Part shown: positions 52,043 through 64,000 of the stretch, in pieces
Numbering within the stretch: the stretch's first letter is position 1
Layout of the letters: each line of letters opens with the position of its first letter
Source: Epiperipatus broadwayi
Taxonomy: Eukaryota; Onychophora; Udeonychophora; Euonychophora; Peripatidae
Assembly (NCBI GenBank): GCA_028023455.1
Contig: JAQFVV010000206.1
Coordinates: 1,285,361-1,349,360, forward strand
Direction of reading: 5' to 3'
DNA length: 64,000 nt
Notes under the pieces: generated by a model
Seen by the model: only the letters and a program-made list of their open reading frames with translations
The model's database searches: none
Told to the model about the DNA's origin: nothing
Made by a program: the position numbers and the translations under genes

Positions 52043-52542
52043 NNNNNNNNNNNNNNNNNNNNNNNNNNNNNNNNNNNNNNNNNNNNNNNNNNNNNNNNNN
52101 NNNNNNNNNNNNNNNNNNNNNNNNNNNNNNNNNNNNNNNNNNNNNNNNNNNNNNNNNNNNNNNNNNNNNNNNNNNNNNNNNNNNNNNNNNNNNNNNNNNN
52201 NNNNNNNNNNNNNNNNNNNNNNNNNNNNNNNNNNNNNNNNNNNNNNNNNNNNNNNNNNNNNNNNNNNNNNNNNNNNNNNNNNNNNNNNNNNNNNNNNNNN
52301 NNNNNNNNNNNNNNNNNNNNNNNNNNNNNNNNNNNNNNNNNNNNNNNNNNNNNNNNNNNNNNNNNNNNNNNNNNNNNNNNNNNNNNNNNNNNNNNNNNNN
52401 NNNNNNNNNNNNNNNNNNNNNNNNNNNNNNNNNNNNNNNNNNNNNNNNNNNNNNNNNNNNNNNNNNNNNNNNNNNNNNNNNNNNNNNNNNNNNNNNNNNN
52501 NNNNNNNNNNNNNNNNNNNNNNNNNNNNNNNNNNNNNNNNNN
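52043..52542. other. Assembly gap, 500 N
   Basis: Exactly 500 unknown bases, a typical nominal gap size. It separates the hammerhead array from the Penelope-like coding relic. Collapsed repeat units and the missing reverse-transcriptase part of that element may both lie here. Any open frame drawn through it is meaningless. Confidence 0.99.
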
Positions 52543-53114
52543 ACTTAAGTGTTGGATACTCTGATAAATTTGTTAAAAGTATTTTATTTAATAGTAATAT
52601 TTGTAAGGATATAAAGGTTAAAGAAAAACATGATTTTATTTCTTTGCCATTTAAATTGCCTTCTTATAAAATTGTGTGTGGAAATAGTAAATTGTTTGGA
52701 AATAAGAAAATTGCTTGGAAAAGGGGTGTTACATTGAATAATTTATTAAATAATACAAAAAAAGTTTTTGATAGAAAGACTATTCCTGGTGTAGTATATT
52801 TTATTCCTTGTTTATTTGTAAGAAGGTTTACATAGGTCAGAGTAGTTTGAGTTTAAATGAAAGATTAAAGGTTCATAAAAGTAGAGTTAAAAATAGATAT
52901 CTTAGTTCTGCTTTGTATGTCCATAAAAAAAATACAGGTCACACTATTGATTTTGATGAAGCTAAGGTTGTCTTTTTTGAGAGAAATGAAATCAAAAGAA
53001 GAATTAAAGTCTTTATTATTGAAAATTTATTATTCTGAAGCAATTAACTTATTTAAGAGTTCTTTTAATATTAAGGGTGGATGGGAAGTGAATGGATTTG
53101 TGGGTAGATTTTAA
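52543..53114 (+). pseudogene. Penelope-like element, C-terminal GIY-YIG part
   Basis: After the gap the frame reads SLPFKLPSYKIV, then KRGVTLNNLLNNTKK and PGVVYFIPC. It shifts frame near 52810 and continues ICKKVYIGQSSLSLNERLKVH, then HKKNTGHTIDFDEAKVVFFE. A second shift near 53030 gives a C-terminus ending GGWEVNGFVGRF. The VYFIPC-to-YIGQS spacing with the R and K/H residues after it is the GIY-YIG endonuclease pattern found at the C-terminus of Penelope-like elements. At least two frame breaks show decay. The reverse-transcriptase domain would lie upstream in the gap. Confidence 0.82.
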
Positions 53115-53141
53115 TATTATATATATTGTGCAGTTCTTTAC

Positions 53142-53172
53142 ACTTGAGAAGTCTGCTTGTAGCAGTAAAACC
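53142..53172 (+). ncRNA. Possible hammerhead relic in Penelope-like 3' end
   Basis: Just after the coding relic the sequence TTGAGAAGT, then CTGC-TTGTA-GCAG, then TAAAAC resembles a hammerhead core in which the first box (CTGANGA) and second box (GAAA) are both mutated while stem II is kept. Penelope-like elements are known to carry hammerheads in their terminal repeats, so the position is plausible. The match itself is weak. Confidence 0.3.
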
Positions 53173-53682
53173 TTAGATTGTGTTTTAATATTATTTTTAT
53201 GCTGGTCTTGTTTAATTTTGGATTTGGGGTAGTTTATATATATATTTAATAAATTTATAAAGAGATTACTCCCTGCTTAATTAGAGATTTGCCCCATAGA
53301 TCTTACATATCTCCACTAATACAAATAGATTACTATATTTGATTCAGAATTATTTACAAATATACATGTATATTAGTTACCTTGAAACAAAGCTAAATGT
53401 AGTAAATTGTCTGACCCTAACTATGATCACTTATATGTACACATTCTCATGTGCATCTAGAATCAGTAAAAATATTAATTATATATGTTATTAATTGTTT
53501 TAATCTCATATGACAAACTATTTTAATAATATATAAATTCCATTTTATTCAAAAATAAAGATTAAATTGATGAAGGTATTGAAACCAATAAAGGATATGC
53601 ATACACATATGCACTTTGCAATATAAAATAATTTAAATTTTTAATAATTAATTTTTTAATATATAGAGAGTAGATATGGACA

Positions 53683-53734
<52 letters not shown>

Positions 53735-54660
53735 GCCCTTTTGTATGGGTCACCATCTAATTTTGTGCTAATCTATTAAAAATTTTAAATTTAAGATATA
53801 TTTGAATATGTGATGTTAATTTTGCTTATGGTACTATTTCAAAAGGTTTAATTAAAGCAATCTATGAGTATTTGATATGTGAAATTGTGCTGAAATTGAG
53901 AGAGACATTTTAATGATGATTATTATAATATATGGTTGGAAAAACTGGCCATAGTTAATACTGCATTAATATATTTAATAAGTAGGTATTTAAAACTAAA
54001 AGTGTTTAAAAGACAAGTTAAAATTAAATGCATATATTTATTGTTGATAAAATAATGTTATAAAAGAATATAAATATTTTTTAATTATTATAAATACTTA
54101 AATAGAAGATTAATATTTGATTTTAATAATATCGAATTATTAATTTAAAATCTGTTATATTATCTTATTTATTTTTAAAAAATATTTATTTTAAAAATGC
54201 AATTGTTAGTTATTTTTAGATTATGAGAAGCGTTTCTTTTGTTGTAAAAAAAAACAGATGTTAGTTAGATACGCACACACATGCTTGGAAGTTATCTAGT
54301 AAAATTGCAAAAAATATTTTAAAAATCATGTTATAAAATTTATAAGTAATATGTGAGCTATCACGAGATAAAATAAAGATAAATCAATGTAGAATATTAA
54401 ATCTGATTTTTTAAAAGTATTGCTTTAAAAATATAACGTATAAAAAAGACTTAGTTTATTTTAAATAATCTTCTAAAAGTTAAAATTAAAATCAAGTAAG
54501 TAAGAATATTTTAAAAGAATGTTTAGTGGATTTAAATAAATGATAAGGATTATTTTAAAAATTTAATAATGTAATAAATATTAAATATTAAATAAGTCAT
54601 TATTTATTTTTAATTTTGTGTTGTTGGTAAATATGTAAATAAGCCAGCAAGTTGATTGTT
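53173..54660. other. AT-rich intergenic DNA with (AT)n at 53686-53732
   Basis: No gene recognised. A pure (AT)n tract of about 47 bp is the only defined feature. Confidence 0.6.
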
Positions 54661-54668
54661 TAAATGTA

Positions 54669-54702
54669 CCAATCAAATGGGAAGTTTCTTCCGGTATAAA
54701 AG
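54669..54702 (+). promoter_or_regulatory. Candidate Pol II promoter (CCAAT and TATA box)
   Basis: CCAAT at 54669 and TATAAAAG at 54695-54702 are 26 bp apart in a locally less AT-biased stretch (GAAGTTTCTTCCGG between them). A TATA box of this form stands out even in AT-rich DNA. The region downstream to 57.1 kb has no long frame. It may be an LTR or the untranslated leader of a gene outside the window. A donor-like AAGGTAGGT lies near 55757. Confidence 0.35.
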
Positions 54703-57044
54703 CTTAGTTCAATTGTTAGGAGAGGACTCTGTGATTGATTTTTCAAGTTAATTGTGTTATTAAAAATAGCAAAGTAAATTTGATAGACGCTCTCAAAATC
54801 AATTTTAAAATTATAAGAGTGTCATTGTAAATAATTTATAAAAGTTTTAAATGATAGACATGCAGTGTTAATTTAATTTTTCCTTATCAATCGTCTCTAT
54901 ATTGAAGCTCAATTTACAAGCAAATGGTCATGGGAACATCATATATAGTGAAAATATATCGGAAACTTTATACTAGAAATATGACAAACGCTGGATTAGT
55001 TCGGAAAGTTACGAGATGGAGAAAAGTAGTATTTTGGACAGTATATAATTTTAAAAGCTAATTGCTATTGATTATTAAAAATAGATATTTTAAAGAATAA
55101 AATACTTCTTTATGAAGAAAGTATTTTTTTTTTGCAAGCTATAAATTTAAATATATATCTTAAGTAAAGATATTAGAAATAAAAGTAGTTTTATAAATAC
55201 TTGCCTTGTTAAGTCTTTATGTTTAAAAAACTGTATGTTGACAATTTTAAAAGGCAAATAAATTGAGAGTATAATTAGCTAAAAGTCTTAATATAATAAA
55301 ACTATTATATTAAAATAGTCTAAACGCTGGTTGTTTTAGAGGAAGAAGCTTATTCTTACCTGGATATTTTGTTAAGAAATGCGCAAGTAATATGTGGACG
55401 TCCAAGTCAATTAAAATAATTAAATGATAATTTTTCATAAACTATAGACTAATTTAGAAATAATAACTTTAAATAATTTTCGTTAAGGAACTGGATCCGG
55501 AGCCTATAAACTATTTTAATTTTATTTTATTTTTCTTGTGGGGAACTTTTATTTTATTTTAAAAGAACGTTATCATTTTATAAACTTTTAAAAACCACGT
55601 GATGGACCGGAAAACGGAAATGGTGTTTTAGTGAATGTGTACCTAGGATTAAAGAACTATTATGGTGAAAAGAAGACATCGCTGGAGTTGCGTAATATGA
55701 ATTCTGTTTTATTTATCTAACATAAAAAATTAAATATTATTAATTTATTAAAAATAAGGTAGGTACATTTCTTAAAATAATAACTAAAAATAATATAATA
55801 ATTAATTATATAAGTTTATTTTATAATTAATATAACACGTAATATGTTAAAGAATGATTGTGAGTGTAAATGTGAATTATTTTATGAAGCTGTAATTCCG
55901 AAGAATATTGGAAGATGGACTATACATTAAATCATTGCTTATGGTAAAAATTTTATAATAATAATAATTTTGATGTATTTAATATGTTTTCTTTAGATCA
56001 ACCAAATGATATGTTATTGTTGAATGAATGTATAAATATTTTAAAAAATACACACACATTATATTGGCAGTGACAGTTTTATTTAAATATGCATAATTTG
56101 AATTTATGATATAAATACGATGCAACATTACATAAGAAGCTTAGAAATAATTATATGATTCTTTCGTAAATAAATTTTAGTATTTTGTTTATGTTATAGT
56201 ATTGGAATTATATTTGTTATTCATAGGTAATTATTTTATTGCAAGTTAGAAAGAGATTTTAAAAGTCTATATTTTATTTTATTTTATTGGATAAATTAAG
56301 TTAAGTTTTATGTAGAAGTTTATATTTGAGTTGAAGATTTACCGAATATAGATGATGAAGTATAAATAGTTTGGATAATTATTATTTATTTAAATTTGAT
56401 GATTGTATTTCCGGAAAGTTTAAATAAGTTTTAGAGGATGTTTTTTTGTAGATAGAAGGTTATTAAGAAGGAGTAGAATAACACATAAAGTAAAGTAATA
56501 ATTTTACATAGAAAAGAATCATAAAATTTATCTAATATAATACTTTATGAATTTGAAATTAATGAATAATTTAAGTATTATTATTTAACAGTACATATAT
56601 GTAATGCATATTTAATAAAACATGTAGCATAAATTGCATTAAGTGAAATATAAAATTATAATCAATTATTTGTTATTACATTATAAAGATACATTAGTTT
56701 CTATATTATGCTATTAGAGTAATGCTGATATTAAAGTGAACACATACTAGTACATGATGAAATGAATAACAGTAATACTTAAGTGATGTAGCAATTTAAT
56801 TAGCAAAGTTTAATTGTTTACATATGCTACATAAATATTGTTTACATAAATTTTTCTGTGTAATAATTGAAGTTTACTGATGCTTGTTTAAAGTCTAAGT
56901 TTTGGAAACATACTTCAGTGTTATTAGTACAGCATTTTAAAGAATGTATAATTACTTATTGGGAGTATGAGTTAATAACAGTGTAAACATATTGTATTAT
57001 TATTTTCTTATTTTTATTTTCTTTGTTTTCCTAATTTTGAACTG
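54703..57044 (+). other. Non-coding stretch downstream of candidate promoter
   Basis: No coding frame. The sequence is G-richer on the plus strand than the general background, with AATAAA signals near 57057. It may be a long LTR or non-coding transcript. Nothing here is decisive. Confidence 0.3.
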
Positions 57045-57840
57045 TAAATATTGTAAATAAATTCTTAGTTGAAGTTAATGTAAATAAACTTGTTTAATTT
57101 GTTTTAAAAGTGTGTCGAGTTCATTATTTTACACCACAGCATTTGACAACAGATAATTTGAATAAACATAATATTTGCACAATATGAATTATTATTATTA
57201 TTTAGAAATAAACACAATATTTTCTTGATATCATTTTATAAGAATTGATTGATATTAACATATAATATTATTATGGTCATAAGGTAATTATAATGCACAT
57301 TATAAGAGTACAATATTATTTATTGCCACAGATTATTGAATTATAAGATTTTGATCTATTCCAGAATTAAGATACTATATGAAAATAAAGGATATACGTA
57401 TGATTATTTATTTAATAATTGATGATATAACAGAAATAGATAAAATTAAGTTATACTCTAAGACTAGTATTGTATATTATTATTAGAATAAGTTAGGTGT
57501 ATTTAGGTTTGATATAAAATCCCTTATCATACTTATTTACATGGATTATTATTACTTTAAGATAATTAGAAGAGCCTGAGATTATTTAATTATATAAAAA
57601 TTAAAAGTTGAGATTTATTTTATTATTATTAAAGATAATTTATTTTATTTAAAAGCCATAAGAATGCTGTAGATGTAGTAGTAAGTTAATAAGGAGGTAA
57701 TAGTATTCTTATGCCATTGAGACAATGTCTTGGGAGATATTGACTCAATGTAAATCTACTTATTGCTTTGTAACTTTACTTCACAGTCTCATGATTTTAA
57801 TAAATACTTATTTAATTAGTACATACTATAGAAATATATT
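57045..57840 (+). mobile_element. LTR-retrotransposon-like remnant, copy 2
   Basis: Homologous to 49066-49960. It begins ATATTGTAAATAAATTC, passes TTTACACCACAGCATTTGAC (possible LTR end), and has AAAATCCCTTATCATAC. It ends with AATAAGGAGGTAATAGTATTC followed by TTATGCCATTGAG, aligned to the purine run and TGTTCTCATGC of copy 1. The internal part is only about 600 bp with no protein frame, suggesting a deleted or non-autonomous element. Confidence 0.4.
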
Positions 57841-59682
57841 GATTTTGATAATTAATAATAAATTTAATTCGAATATGATAATATAAAAGTATATTAAAGA
57901 TAGATATGCAAATTTTAATTAAGCATTATAATTTAATTGAGCTAGTTGTATTTCAAACTATATTATACATCGAGAAGTAAGGGTACAATATATATATATA
58001 TATGTGTGTGTATATATATATAATATAAAAATAAATTCAATTATTAATTTTAATTTATTTACTACTTATATGAATAAGTTATTTTTAGTGATATATAAAT
58101 AATTATTTTTATGTCTGCATATATAAAATACAGAAATATTGATTATTATATAAAAATTTGGGTCTTCATCTGTCATTTAACATAAAAATATACCTTAATC
58201 AATAGATATAATGTTTGACCATTCTCTATTTTTTAAATTATAAACCCAATCATGAGACTTTTACAAAAATTTGTATATGAAAAAATTTATATCCTCTCCT
58301 TAAAATCTATATTATAACTTCTTTTTTCTTGGCACTTTTAATTTTTCATTTTTTTGTTCTTCATTTTGAACTTGATATTATTTTTAATTCTTTTCTAATA
58401 GCAACTATTAGTTAATTTATTTACAATTATTTATGTTTTTTTAAATAAAATTAGGTTAAGAGAAATTTTCCTTTTTTTTTAACACGAAGCTAATTTTTAT
58501 TGTATTTTTTTAATGTTGGACTTAATATTTAAATCATATGATATCTATATATTTATGTCTACTATAGTTTTTTGTTACCAATAAATTGTAAAATAGCTTG
58601 ATATGTAGATTTAAGTATACTAATAAATTCTTCTATGAACAGTAGGTTCCTTCCACTTGTGTTTCTATAAGTATGTTAACCAACTTTATGTATAGAAATA
58701 TTTTGGCTATATTGACCTCGTTTATAGACTGCCTTAAAGAAGTATCCTCATTAGATTTTTCTGATATGTAAATGATAATTATAATGTGTACTGATTAGCA
58801 GCCAAAATAATTGCTGGTGTTGCAACTGATTATTTTATGAAAAATGATATGTGGGGCAATATAATGAACACTAACAGAATAGCATCTATTTGCCATTCAA
58901 ACTTTATAATTCATGAAGACCTGCAATAATAACTATCATCTTGGTTCTGGAAGCTCTTTAGTTAAAAAAAATCTCAGTATGTATCATATACCAAAAAATG
59001 TAAAACTTGATAAACAGAAGGATTAAAGTTAAGTATTTTTTAATCAGTAAAAATAATATTATATTATACAAAGTTGCTTTTATTACCTTAGATTCATCAA
59101 ATTAATGCACATTAAAAAATAAATTCTTAAAGATTTTTTCTTAATTGCCCTTTAAATGTAAATATGTTGACACCAACTTTTATAATTTATATGTTTTTAA
59201 GAAAAAGTTCTTCATTTATACAAAAATAGTTATTTTTTTTATTGCACTAATAATTCATATTTGTGTTAGAATCACTATTAATTAAATAATGTGTTTGTAT
59301 TAAACAGATTTTATTTAATTTTAAATAATTTACATCATAACATCAAAAAATATTATTACTTAATTAATGTGTAAGCCAATATAGACTTTTTTAATATCTG
59401 CATAAGTAATTTTTTATATGTTCATTTCTGTTTTTAATACATTTTGAATATAAAGGTTGTGATCCATTGATATGTTCATAAGAAGTCTATATTAACATAT
59501 ATACATAAGATATATATTTAGAGAAGTGTGGAAGTGCTATCCTAACTTATAAAACTTTTTCTAACCAAACATATATATCATTCATAGTAATACTTTATAA
59601 GACATGGTACACACTGATTAACATTTTAAATAACTGCTGTTGGAATTTTTATTGTAATGTACAACTTATTATCAACTTTCTG

Positions 59683-59684
<2 letters not shown>
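57841..59684. other. AT-rich intergenic DNA, no gene seen
   Basis: No gene recognised. A short TA/TG tract lies near 57988-58023. Confidence 0.6.

Positions 59685-59765
<81 letters not shown>
59685..59765. repeat. (AT)n microsatellite
   Basis: A pure AT repeat of about 80 bp directly left of a GC-richer block. Confidence 0.97.
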
Positions 59766-59767
<2 letters not shown>

Positions 59768-60240
59768 ATAATGGAACCCACTACCCCAAAGATGATGATG
59801 CCAGATAAAACAAAATTGCTGGGTGCACCATACAACAATGTGAATATGACTAAGTAGTTGGATGAGTTGAATGAAATGTGTCAACCAACTTACAACAAGT
59901 CATATCCAAAATTTATGATTCAATGGCACATTTGGGTGCATCAGATGTTACAGAATCAGCAATGGCATATAACAAAGGGAGTGCATCTCACTACTGTCAG
60001 ACCTACACCTTTGAATAGGATGCTACAGATGTCACAATGAAATGCCCAGTTTCATATCACATCTACTTTCAATATACTAACTTATAATTTACTAACTAAA
60101 TTTCAATGTAACCTAGACCAGTGCATATTCATTACATCTCCCTTTTTAGGCACCATTACATCACAGAATTCAAACTCAGGGTGTTCTTGCAGTCAGCTCT
60201 CTTGAGGGATGAACTTACTCAATTATAAACCAAATATGCC
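59766..60240 (-). mobile_element. GC-richer block, possible LTR on minus strand
   Basis: On the minus strand a purine run (AAAAAGGGAGA, about 60141-60151) is followed by TGTAATGAATATGCACTGG, resembling a polypurine tract and LTR start. The putative LTR would run to about 59766 (GTGGGTTCCATTATCA). No partner LTR, target duplication or readable coding sequence was found. The open frame at 59858-60040 on the plus strand shows no known motif. Confidence 0.3.
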
Positions 60241-60328
60241 TATATATAAGCATAGATATAGAAAGTTACTGATGATGATCATTTCTTTATAAGAGCAATA
60301 TATAATGATGATGATGATCATCAAACCT

Positions 60329-63300
60329 TTAATGTTGTAAATGCACAATGATGATGGTGATGATCAAACATCTAGTGAAATAAATGCACAGTGATGACGG
60401 TGATGATTAAACAGATCAGATTGATTTAAACAACTTAATTTATTAACAACATATAAAATAAATATTTACAAGCAAAAATAATAAAGTAGATAAATATTTT
60501 GGTTATCAAGAATGTTTTTTCTATCAACTTGATGGCTTCATACAATAGAAACAAAATAATTTGAAGTATATTATATACAAAATTATATTATATAATTCAT
60601 TAAATATATACATAAAACAAAAAAAGAAACGCAAAATGAAGTTTATTAATTCTAAAACTACCCCTTTAATGTAATTATTAAAATGATATTTTTAGGCTAG
60701 GGTAAATATATGCTAATTATAACTATTTTTTTACTATATATATATATATATTCAGCCCCACACCCATTTATTTGTGTAAGTCATAGTAGAAATTAGATAC
60801 AAAGAATGACCTTTTACTAATTGTACATTCAGAAATAAAACAAAATTACAAGTAAATATTATTAAAACTGATTAGTAACAAAAAAAGTTTTGTTGTCCTA
60901 AAGTTTTGCCCTCGATGTTAAATATATATATATATAAAATCCTACTTGAGGTGAGGTCACCTTGATGGATTAATGTTGAATTCTAGAGAAATCTGAAATT
61001 TACTTTTATTAAAAAAAATAATACATATTAATTGAAGAGGATTACTCTTAAACACCCAATATAAAAAATTATAATATATAAATTTTCAAATAAACAAATG
61101 ACAAAAGCAAAAAAAATAGTCACATGAATCAAAATAACATATATTTATCCTGAGCAAAACAATTTTATCTTCCACTGAAAGTTTACAGATTTAAATGTCA
61201 ATCTCCGTGTATAATGCTCCTGTTTTCCAACTCTGTTAATATTCATACAGTTCATGCTGCTTGGTTAAAACAAACAGATCCAAATGATCTTTCCTGAATG
61301 TATATAAATCCATAGAAGATTGCTGTACACCAGTGTTCTATAAGACAGACATCTTGATGGAAAATTTTATAATTTCATAATGACATTGAAGTTAGCTTAG
61401 GAAAATCCCACAGCATTGGCTTTTACTCCAAATATATCATAATATTTCCTTTATTATAAACTATTTATAATATGGTTTAAGCATATATATATAAATAGCT
61501 TTTAAAGACAACAGTTAATTTTAGTAGTTTCAGATTTCCTTTGCATTATTTCTATTATAATGAATTTTAGCTTGAAGAATAAATTAAGTCACTTGTTCAA
61601 TCCTGCTAATTATAAATTAAAGTTTAACTTCTTGAAACTACAAATATTAAAATTTTACTATTTTTTTAAACACTAAATAATTTTTTCTTTTTTTAAAAGA
61701 AATAAAAACTTAACTTTTCTGCTGTCAGTTCAATTCCAGATTTTTTTTAAGTCACGAATGCTACTCTGCTGTTGGTTCAATTATAGATTTTTTTCAGTAA
61801 AGAGAAATGCTGCTAGATTGTCACATGCTTGCTAAAAACCCTATTGTTACAACTTAATAAAAAAAATCAAATTATAAACATTATTATTATTTTTATTTTT
61901 ATTTAATTTTCATTATTCCAAACTCGATCATTTAACAACAATTTTGACCTTATATAAATTTTAATCTTTAATAATGTCCATTCTATAAGTCAATCAATTA
62001 GTATTTTTAGTTAATGAAATTAAATGAATAAAAAAAACAATTAATTTCTACTAATAGACAAACAGATTAGTTTATATGCATATATATTTCATGTGTATAA
62101 CAAATTTGTTTGCTTTCTCACAATAGACAAAAAAATTAATTTCTCACACATATCAGTCTATATGTATATACTACATTTGTATATGCAAGTATATACTATT
62201 TATTTGCCTACCACTTGGTCTAAATTCATAACATTGTAAAATAAATTGGGGCAGGTATGAAGACTAGTTGTAAGCCATCTATTACAATATATATATATAT
62301 ATAGGTAGTAGAAATCTTTACTATATCACCATTCTACAATATTGCAATTATTTTACATAATTACAAGTTAATTAATAGATACAAAATGGCCTTACTAATT
62401 ACATTTTCCAACAATTTGATTTTAATCAGTGAGGAAGACTGAATTACAAATAATTAACCAATAACATTTTTTCCTACTATTATGCTATTCAAATTTCTAA
62501 AACTTCTAATGGTTTGAACCTAAGCCTATATGTGTGTATATATATATTGGTATTTTGTAATTCAACTATTTTTAATTTTCTTCTTTTCTGAGCAAATATA
62601 ATATTTGATAATTAATAAATATACTCAAGAAAAGATAGTATTTTTTTAATATTTTTATGAATATATTCATTAATTAACAGATATTATACTTGTATTTTGT
62701 AAAAGGATCACATGGCTTTTTAATCTTAAAAGCAAAATGTATTGTTGCTAATCTAATATCAAAACTATACAGCTGTCTAATGAATTTCCTTATTTAAAAT
62801 GCCTTAAAATATTTAATATTTTCAAACTATTAAATTGCTTAAATCATATAATAGAAGAAAACATGATCTCTAGTTTGATTGTTTGCAAATTCAAAATGGC
62901 CGCTGAGTGTGTACTATATCAGCACGTAAAATCTATTATCTTTTTATTTTCACATAAAATTCTCTAAAATGAAATGATAAATTAATTATTTTTGGTAAGT
63001 GGCTCTAAAAAAGAGTACAGTGGAATTCTGTTGTCAGTAAAAATTGTATATACAAGCTAAAAAGTTATGTGTCGTTTTGAATATCTATACACTAACTATA
63101 AATTTTTCAATGCAAGGATTTGCAGTTAGGATACTTTCTTTTTTTTCTTTTTTTGGAGGTAAAAAAATTTAGATCTCTATTTACATTGGATTTCGGCAAA
63201 AAATTCTAAACTTACTTGGAAACTCAGTTATCTAATTTTTTTTTTAATGTTTTACTTAAATTTGAACTTAATTACAGCAGACAGATATGATATCAAGAAA

Positions 63301-64000
63301 ATCATGAAATCTATTATGAAATAAACACACAATTTTTAATTTGTCCGTTTTAATAATTACTGCATTGTTTTAAAATTTTGGAGTATCTCTTATTTATATA
63401 AAATAAACTGAAAGATAGATAAATATGTAAACAACCTGAGTGATGGGAAAAAATGTTTTTTTTTTTTTAATTTTTACTTTAATTATCTCTAAACTTATTT
63501 TCCTAGAAACCATTTTTATTTAATTTTTTAATTTGCATTTATATATAACAATAAGGCAATTGTTATTTAATTTATAATAACTGCTTGAATTATTTGTTTT
63601 AAATCATTTATTTAAAAGAAAATATTATTAACTAGATATTTTCATTAAATTATATTGTTTTATAAAAATTCTTTTTTTTTTTTTTTCAAATAATGTTACA
63701 CACCCATAATTGAGTTGTGAAAAGGTTTCACCTGATATGGAGAAATATAAATCACGTTAAATGCCTCTGGAAGTGATAGAAGTAGACAGTGTGTGTACCT
63801 TGAATCATTAAAAAAGAAGATAAATTAAACTAATTCAGTTCAGATAAGGACAGGACACTGCACTTAGTCTATTTTAACCTCAGATAAATTACTTCATTCC
63901 TTTATTTGAAGTCATCTTTTATAGATTCTTTGCGTTTATATGGCGTTTTAAAAATAATATATTTCCTTTTGCATCTGCAACTACTTACGTGTATAAATCT
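60329..64000. repeat. Long interspersed duplication, copy 2 (runs off window)
   Basis: It is collinear with 35030-38810. It lacks the roughly 85-bp segment noted there and a few short blocks (for example CAGTGGGCTA near 60818). It ends only because the window ends. No gene was recognised. Confidence 0.93.

Noticed and set aside
52017-52835. Open frames spanning the N gap
   Set aside because: The frame through unknown bases is arbitrary. Only the part after 52543 is interpretable.
60290-60328. GATGAT repeats beside duplication copy 2 as another RTE 3' end
   Set aside because: No RTE C-terminal coding sequence or 3' end precedes them; the repeat alone is too common.

Overview
The window is very AT-rich (by eye about three quarters A+T) non-coding DNA from a eukaryote, most likely an invertebrate animal. 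The evidence is the mixture of RTE-type and Jockey-like LINEs, Penelope-like elements with a GIY-YIG endonuclease, a tRNA-derived SINE, a hAT transposon, many foldback elements and long (AT)n and (ATT)n microsatellites. I cannot name the species. I found no intact host protein gene. Every recognisable coding stretch belongs to a decaying mobile element.

Layout. 0-11 kb: intergenic DNA with a tRNA-like SINE (0.97 kb), foldback clusters (3.2-4.3 and 7.0 kb) and copies of repeat family A (2.5 and 4.5-5.3 kb). 11.06-12.20 kb: a hAT element with an exact 8-bp target duplication. 12.24-15.48 kb: a full-length, lightly damaged RTE LINE with an 11-bp target duplication. 15.5-23 kb: empty apart from hairpins. 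23.15-24.45 kb: a dead Penelope-like element. 24.7-30.2 kb: three giant (ATT)n tracts, two copies of a 5'-truncated Jockey-like reverse transcriptase, an LTR-like island and a 466-bp head-to-tail array of family A. 30.7-33.8 kb: foldbacks, including family B. 34.7 kb: a second SINE with a 17-bp target duplication. 35.0-38.8 kb and 60.3-64.0 kb: two copies of a segment of at least 3.7 kb. 40.8-43.0 kb: more family A and B. 43.9-45.7 kb: a decayed minus-strand coding relic. 49 and 57 kb: diverged LTR-like repeats. 50.46-52.04 kb: four tandem copies of a 406/407-bp unit, then a 500-N gap, then the GIY-YIG end of a second Penelope-like element.

Most interesting system. The 406-bp array, family A and family B each carry what folds on paper as a type I hammerhead ribozyme. 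In the 406-bp array the CUGACGA and GAAA boxes, stems I and III and the cleavage triplet AUC are all present in four consecutive copies. Cleavage would release 406-407-nt monomers. Tandem short repeats with one type I hammerhead per unit are the hallmark of animal retrozymes, which are thought to depend on Penelope-like elements, and two Penelope-like relics lie in the same window. Family A (466-nt unit, minus strand) has two units with intact core boxes. Family B keeps all helices but has A in place of the catalytic G12 in every copy. Families A and B also occur head-to-head as foldbacks, an arrangement I do not know for retrozymes. All folding was done by hand and no activity has been shown.
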